64,000 bases of DNA from Spinacia oleracea (Eukaryota; Streptophyta; Magnoliopsida; Caryophyllales; Amaranthaceae): positions 134,872,385 to 134,936,384 of the forward strand of contig NC_079487.1 in NCBI RefSeq assembly GCF_020520425.1. Direction: 5' to 3'. A model generated the notes under the pieces. That model did no database searches. It worked only from the letters and a program-made list of their open reading frames with translations, and was not told where the DNA came from. Shown here piece by piece: positions 58,601 to 64,000 of the stretch. Positions within the stretch are counted from its first letter, which is position 1. The number at the start of each line of letters is the position of its first letter. The position numbers were made by a program, and so were the translations under genes.

Positions 58601-58939
58601 AACTCTAAACTAATTTTGATGATAATCAAATAAAGACCTCTACTGAAACTTTTTCAGTCAGATATCCCAACCCTAAACTAATTTTGATGATAATCAAAGA
58701 AAGAAAGAAAAAGAAAATCATACCCAGTTCTCTGTTCAAGAATGGCAGGAAAATGCATCTTGATATACGTGCAGGTACAAATTACTAATAACACCACCGT
58801 CAGGAATGAGTGAAAATTGAAGAGCGCCGACTGAAAATTTCCCCAAAAACAATGTCAATTTCAAATTCATCAAAATTGAAAATATTCGAAAAAGTTCAAA
58901 CTAAAAATCAATCGGAGAGATGAATTGTGTGCTTACCAT
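55690..58939 (-). CDS. KISH: Protein kish (TMEM167 family), Golgi/secretory membrane protein
   Basis: Four coding exons (minus): 58939-58937 (the ATG alone), 58830-58724, 56441-56407, 55757-55690. They give 70 aa, against about 72 aa for animal KISH-A. The N-terminal half (MSALFNFHSFLTVVLL...) forms one hydrophobic span (about 5-25), then KMHFPAILEQRTG, the family signature RGFFWKAARIGERLSPWVA, and a second span to the C-terminal VSIIFF. KISH is associated with the early secretory pathway in Drosophila and humans; a plant role is inferred. All junctions have GT-AG sites and matching phases. The exons are too short to appear as long open frames. Intron 2 is 2.3 kb with a hairpin and a tandem duplication. 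The gene is convergent with EngB. Confidence 0.93.
58021..58133. repeat. Inverted repeat (hairpin) in KISH intron 2
   Basis: ctacccagtgggtcatctac (58021-58040) pairs with gtagatgactcactgggtag (58114-58133) with one mismatch across a 73-bp loop. This may be a small MITE; no target duplication was identified. Confidence 0.7.
58545..58700. repeat. 68-bp tandem duplication in KISH intron 2
   Basis: Two near-identical 68-bp units (58545-58612 and 58613-58680), starting attttgat and containing ctttttcagtcagatatccc, are followed by the start of a third. They lie just downstream, in transcript sense, of the exon 2 donor. Confidence 0.85.
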
Positions 58940-59983
58940 GATTTATTCCCCCCTTTCGTGCTCAGAATCTCGTTTAATATCTTCGAAAAACCCTAATCAG
59001 AGCAAATCAGTTGTTCGAATTATAAGAGATTTGAATCATATACATATAATAATAATAATAATAGCATCAAAATGATATTGAAAAAAAAAAAAGAGAAAGA
59101 AGGAGATTACAATTGATTGGATTCAATAGGCGCGAGATGTTGCGAACGGAAGAACCCTAAAATTGAGAAAAAGAGAAGAGGGGATGAGATCTCCGGTGAT
59201 CGGTGACGGCGGAGGACAAATGAAAATAAGTTTCCCTGAAAAATAATCGCAATGGACCCACACAAAAGAAAAAGAAATTGTGTCCTACGTTTAAGTGCTC
59301 ATATAACTCGTTAATAAATAAAAAAAAAAAATTGTTAATCGATAATAAATGGCGGGAATAAGAGTAACAAATTTTGTCAAATAAAATACGAGTAAAGTAA
59401 TGTACGAAGTACATGATAATGTGACTAATGAGTAATGATAGTTTTTCGTTTCTTAAACACATATTTTCTCTCATTTTGACCCATTTCTCGTCCTTATTTT
59501 GAACTTTCTAGCTTATTTGCGGTAGTTGTAGCTCTTTTTTGTAAAATATTGGTTAATTTTATTGATCTTAGGGGTTTTGTTAACGCACGTAAAATGTGAA
59601 AATATACCTAATCAAACACAAACAACCATAATTGTTTCTCTATTAACATTTGAATGTGATTCAAGTTGTAGATTAATGTACAACTAGTATGTGTCCGTGC
59701 TATTGCATAGGTACCTATAAAAAGTACGGAGTATAATAAAACTCTTAAACGACTATGTTAATTATAATGTTTATTATTTGGCAATATCAAAACGTTTCTA
59801 AATATTGTATGTCCCTTATGCAAAACATAAAACCAGAAGTAAGAAACTAAAAAAGTATCCAAAATTAAGTTATAGATTCATGAGAGTCTAAAAAAGTGTG
59901 AACATATTGTCTACCTTATCTACCACGAATAATCCTAATCCGCAAATCTCGATATTCACATTGGTCATGCAACATGGTTTGGG
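58940..59983. other. Upstream region of KISH
   Basis: Probably holds the KISH 5' UTR; 59110-59200 looks like a leader exon, with a possible acceptor/donor pair around it. An (AAT)n tract lies near 59048-59062. Near 59683-59712, aactagtatgtgtccgtgctattgcatagg resembles a degenerate minus-orientation Helitron end. No further gene was seen. Confidence 0.45.
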
Positions 59984-60331
59984 TATTTAAATTAATACGC
60001 AGCCCAGAGGCATCACCAAAAGTATTATGAATGTGATTAAGGCCATGTTCTGTTCACCTTATTTCCACTTATTTCAGGAAAAATAAGTTCAGATAAGTTC
60101 AGTTAAGTTCAGATAAGTTCAGATAAGATAAGTTCAGGAAAAATAAGGGTTGACCAAGTACAACTTATAACTAAAATAAGTTTTGATAAGTTTTAATAAG
60201 TTCAGATAAGTTCAGTTAAGTTCAGATAAGTTCGGATAAGATAAGTTCAGGAAAAATAAGTGAAAATCAGGTGAATAGAATGAACCTTAATACTTTTGGT
60301 GATGCCTCTGGGCTGCGTATTAATTTAAATA
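59984..60331. repeat. 44-bp perfect inverted repeat bracketing a MITE
   Basis: The arms 59984-60027 and 60288-60331 are exact reverse complements (right arm begins taatacttttggtgatgcct). The right arm is the first part of the LINE open frame, so the left arm is an inverted scrap of the same LINE. Confidence 0.85.
60039..60287. mobile_element. MITE with internal aagttcagat repeats
   Basis: The ends (aaggccatgttctgttcacct and, inverted, aaggttcattctattcacct) pair. The interior is built from repeated aagttcagataagttcag words and gaaaaataag, arranged partly as direct repeats on both sides of the centre. Noncoding. It sits between the arms of the LINE-derived inverted repeat. Confidence 0.6.
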
Positions 60332-61215
60332 AGTCTAGTCTTATTTTTCCAACTAAGATGAATCATAACTTAAGAAATGAGATTGATGGCTGTTATAATC
60401 TTAGGTCTACTACTTCCTTTGGGAAATATTTAGGGGTTAACATTAGTTCGAATAGGCTAAAACTCAGTAACTACTCTGACATTTGGCAAAAGACTATGGA
60501 TAGAATTAGAGGATGGCAAGCTAAGCTTTTAAACATGGCTGGTAGATGCACGATGATTAAGTCAGTCTTTAATGCTTATCATGTTTATGCTATGCAAACT
60601 TGCCTTTTTCCTAGTAGTGTCTTAGATCATTTGGAGAAAAGTTGTAGGAAGTTTATCTGGAATAAAGTTGATAGATCAAGGTATGTTCCGAGAACAACTT
60701 GGCATAATGTTACTAAACCTATGCATGCAGGAGGACTAGGTATTAGAAATTTAAAAAACTGGAATTTCGCTTTTATGGCAAAATTGGAATGGACCATTCT
60801 TACAAATCCAGACAAATTGTGGGTAAAAATTATGAATGAACGAGGTAGATTTTCTCAAAAGTCGGAAGCTGCTCCATAATGGCCCTATTATTGGAATAGG
60901 GAATAGATCTACCTCGTTATGGTATCATCATTGGGTTGGTACGGGCCCAATTTACAAACTTATCAGTCAAGAGGTTCCAAATTCTAAAGCTCATTGGTTT
61001 GTGAGTCATATATTAAACATGGCAAGTGGTGCCTTGAGGATATTGATCATATCATTACTCCGGATTTGAAGAGGCAGATTTTAGCTACCCTAATCCCTCA
61101 ATCCTCTGACATAGAGGATTTCATTAGGTGGACCCCATCTAAAGAAGGATCCTTCACTATTAAATCTGCTTACCATCTTCTTTCTACCTCTTCAAACACT
61201 TCAAATTCTACGGGC
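60288..61215 (+). mobile_element. LINE (L1-type non-LTR retrotransposon) fragment: end of reverse transcriptase and zf-RVT region
   Basis: The frame from 60288 reads GDASGLRINLNKS, then KYLGVNI, IRGWQAKLLNMAGRC, IKSVFNAYHVYAMQT, CRKFIWN and AGGLGIRNLKNWN, the thumb/connection region typical of plant L1 elements. The frame shifts near 60835. LLHNGPIIGIGNRSTSLWYHHWVG and EGSFTIKSAYHLL, typical of the zf-RVT domain, follow in other frames. The endonuclease, most of the RT and the 3' end are absent, so this is a dead fragment. Confidence 0.85.
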
Positions 61216-61970
61216 CGGGCAAAAATCTATATAGTATTATCGTACTACCATGTCCGTGTCTGTATCCTCAGTTCCGTACGACACCACGACCGTATCCGTA
61301 TTACACTAACATAAACCATTAAAATCTGGTTAAGATCCGTCGAACATAGTCTAACTTGATCGAGAACCTCTGTTGGACAGTGAAGATTGTACATATTTAA
61401 CAAGAAGGTAATAAAGCGACGAATTGACTTGCAAATCAAGACGCAGCTCAACACGTTCGATTAAATTTTTTACAATTTGCTCCATTAGAATTTAGTAGCA
61501 TAGCTAGGGGTGTTACTAACCCTCACTTGATTCCTCAGTAGCATTTTATTTTTGTTGTTTAGTTGCTTTAATTTCGGCTTTGCCTCGTTTGAATAAAATA
61601 AAAACAAAAAAACATTTGGTTTCCCTATTAGACTAACCTCATAACGAACTAGTATCTATGCACCATTGCACCCAACATTACGTAGTGATTGTGTTCTTGT
61701 CTTGATAAAGGGAAACATTCTACTTCGTATATTTTTTTGTTTAAATTGACTACGTAACATGTTAATAAAAGAATAATAGGTGCCCCATACTATTATTATA
61801 CAAAGGGACACCAAAAAGTAAAAAACATTAAGTTTTCTCCATAAATATTTGTGAGTTGGTGGTAGCTAGAACAAGTAGGAGAATACAACGAAGCCAGTAA
61901 CAATATTTACAAACCCAATCAAGGAAAAAAGAAAGGAATTGATGGGTTCATGAACCTCTAACTCTCTAAG
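61216..61970. other. Intergenic, nothing recognised
   Basis: AT-rich sequence between the LINE fragment and the edge of the PRP16 duplication. No element ends or coding signal could be supported. Confidence 0.5.
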
Positions 61971-64000
61971 TTGAATAGGGAGTTTTAACATGGGAGTTGG
62001 GATGGTTATCATTTGTTTGCTCTAATAAGTAAGATATCCTCAATTGTACAAATGGACAGACTATTGTTTACAAATAAAAGTAAAAATAGTACAATATTTA
62101 GATTAGAGCAATGACCAAACGTGATCATGTTATCACTTGGCCATATTTGTTTAGGTTAATAAATCTTAATCTAAGTTAAAACAATACTTACAACCAGTAA
62201 CAATATTTACAAACCCAACCTTTTAGGCCTGAGGTATGTGGAACCACGGCGAGTCCCAGGCATCGCGATCTTCTCAGTCTCTTTAGCTCGTTTCTGCCTT
62301 TCTTTCTCCTTCCTTTTCACCTTCCTCTCCGCTTGTTCTTTCCTTAGATATTCCATCTCTTCTTCCATAGCCGTCTTCTCTTCCTTCTGCTTCTTCTTAT
62401 GCTCCAACAACGACGTATCAGACTCTTTCACTGAGAAAAACATAGGCCCTAATTCTGCTAACCAATGCGGCTCAACAGCAGTGACACACTGCATGTACTC
62501 TTTCGTAGTCAAAAGCAATTCGTGGTAAACCACGTACTCTGGTGTGTACCCTAATCCATAAAGAGCACTGCTAGGGTGCAAATGGCATGGAATTCCGTTC
62601 CTTGTGTTAACATACTCACCAATCCCCTTCTGTTTAGCAGAATTGTGGAAATATGCAGAACATATAGCTTGTCTAACCATATCCCAATCAGCAGATGAAG
62701 TAAGTGTTATCTTAAGTTGTTTCAGTATATCCATAAGCTGTGATCTTACTTCCCTAGCCTTCCGTAAAGCTTTAACCTGCAGACAAACGAAAATATGGCA
62801 AACTTAAGTTAGCCTCATATGCAAATTCCACCATTTTTTAAAAGGTAATTTGCTTCTGTAAAGATTTTACCTGCAGAAAATGATCATTGCACCAGTCTCC
62901 TCGATAGTCGTTGCTTTTCCATTGTTGGTAAATATTGAGAAGGGTTAAGTGATCCGATTCAGGGACAAAGAACTTTTCCCTAGCAGAGTCACTCTCTTCT
63001 TCCCTGTCTTTGGGACGGAAGAATACTGTTGGAACTGAAAGCATTGATACTATAGTCAACACCTCATCGAGGCAATGCAGCTTTGCACCCATCAGTAGCA
63101 TCTTTGCTAGTGGCGGGTCCAACGGAAATTCCACCATTTTCCAACCGAGGTCTGTTAGGCCACCGACATTGTTAAGGGCACCCAGTACCCACAACTGGTA
63201 CATGGAATTCAGGATGTTTTCTTGTGGAGGTGGGTCCATGAAATCAAAGTCTAGTAAGTTCTCAATTTTGAGAGATTTCAGAAGCAAAACAACATTACCA
63301 AGATTTGTCCTCTGAATTTCAGGAACAGGACTATGACAAGTGCCGGGCCCAGTTCTACCAGCACGTCCAGCACGCTGGTCAGCAGCAGCACGGCTCACAG
63401 GGAAGACTTGAAGAGCATCCATACCCATTCTTGGATTGTAGACCTTCATTTTACTGTAACCCGTGTCGATAACATAGAAAATACCATCTACAGTCAGAGA
63501 TGTCTCAGCAATGTTGGTTGCTACAATGCATTTTCGTGCTCCGTCTTCAGCTTTTTCGAATATTTTTGCCTGTAAATCAGCGGGAAGCTGCGAGTAAATG
63601 GGAAGAATAAGGAGCTTTGCAACTGCTTTCTGTGTTGAGGAGATTAGCTGTTCCATGCGCTCGGCAAGAGCGTAGCATGCTGCCTCAATCTCATCCTGCC
63701 CTGTCATAAAAATCAGGATGTCGCCGAGTGGGGAGGTTATGTGTATAGTCATTGCTTGCTTTACAGCACCTTCAACATAGTCTTCACAAGGTGTTTTACT
63801 GTACAAGGTATTCACAGGAAATGTTCTCCCAGGAATATGGAATATTGGGACACTGAAAAGGCAGAAAAATAAGAGTTAGTTTTAAAATGTCAAAGGCATG
63901 TCAGCAATTTAATTGAAAAACTAATGTAACAAGTTTACCAAAGTTAAACACGTTATCATATAATATCAACACAGAAAATAAAAATATCGACAGGACAAAA
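61971..64000 (-). pseudogene. Inverted partial duplicate of the PRP16 gene, running off the window
   Basis: Matches 8300-10457 of the + strand gene in reverse: part of the large intron, the helicase-C exon (63852-62871), the 93-bp intron (62870-62777) and the last exon (62776-62207, 570 bp as in the original). It ends at tattcaa in the 3' flank. Because introns are kept, this is DNA duplication, not a processed copy. The helicase-C exon is 42 bp shorter: residues [14 protein letters not shown] right after [14 protein letters not shown] are gone, in frame. Substitutions also hit conserved spots (SPPGD to SPLGD, GYGKM to GYSKM). The 3' UTR part is rearranged. No stop interrupts the visible frame. 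It could be a second gene continuing past 64000 or a decaying copy; losing the conserved YRLYT segment argues against normal helicase function. Confidence 0.8.

Overview
This is nuclear DNA of a flowering plant, most likely a eudicot. Genes are split by GT-AG introns, noncoding DNA is AT-rich, and introns and gaps are full of MITEs, SINEs, a Helitron, a LINE and LTR-element debris. Frequent Stowaway-type ends (CTCCNTCCGT with TA target duplications) would suit Caryophyllales such as spinach or beet, but that is a guess.

Host genes, left to right. (1) PRP16-type DEAH-box splicing helicase (+), 1380-10134; its first coding exon lies outside the window or was not found. (2) An unrecognised four-exon gene (-), 11996-13731, encoding 378 residues with two tandem copies of an unnamed domain of about 105 residues and a first exon that resembles Copia gag. 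(3) A broken ZRK/ZED1-type pseudokinase gene (-), about 14540-15420. (4) Alpha-glucosidase I, GCS1/KNOPF (-), 19095-35451, rebuilt here as 22 exons and 855 aa. (5) A small gene of the At3g27210 family (+), 46280-49180. (6) An EngB-type GTPase with a long basic N-terminal extension (+), 50761-54850. (7) The tiny Golgi/secretory protein KISH/TMEM167 (-), 55690-58939, 70 aa from four coding exons. (8) At the right edge, an inverted, intron-containing partial copy of the PRP16 gene (-), 61971-64000 and beyond, with a 14-residue in-frame deletion after helicase motif VI.

Mobile DNA. A Ty3/Gypsy element (36209-45386) has two 2541-bp LTRs that look identical and a 5-bp target duplication, yet a short decayed interior. 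It split what was a roughly 1.6-kb head-to-head intergenic region between GCS1 and the At3g27210-like gene. A complete miniature LTR element (TRIM, 18214-18636) lies beside a truncated Copia remnant (15680-17417). GCS1 intron 8 holds three diverged copies of a ~300-bp tandem repeat followed by a Stowaway MITE. Near 60 kb, a 44-bp perfect inverted repeat of LINE sequence brackets a MITE.

The genes form no operon-like unit. GCS1 and KISH both serve the secretory pathway and PRP16 acts in splicing, but the shared neighbourhood looks incidental. The most unusual items are the two-repeat gene at 12-13.7 kb, the inverted PRP16 duplication and the LTR element whose ends and interior suggest different ages. 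All exon coordinates were read by eye from splice consensus, reading-frame continuity and remembered family sequences; no alignment or transcript data were used.
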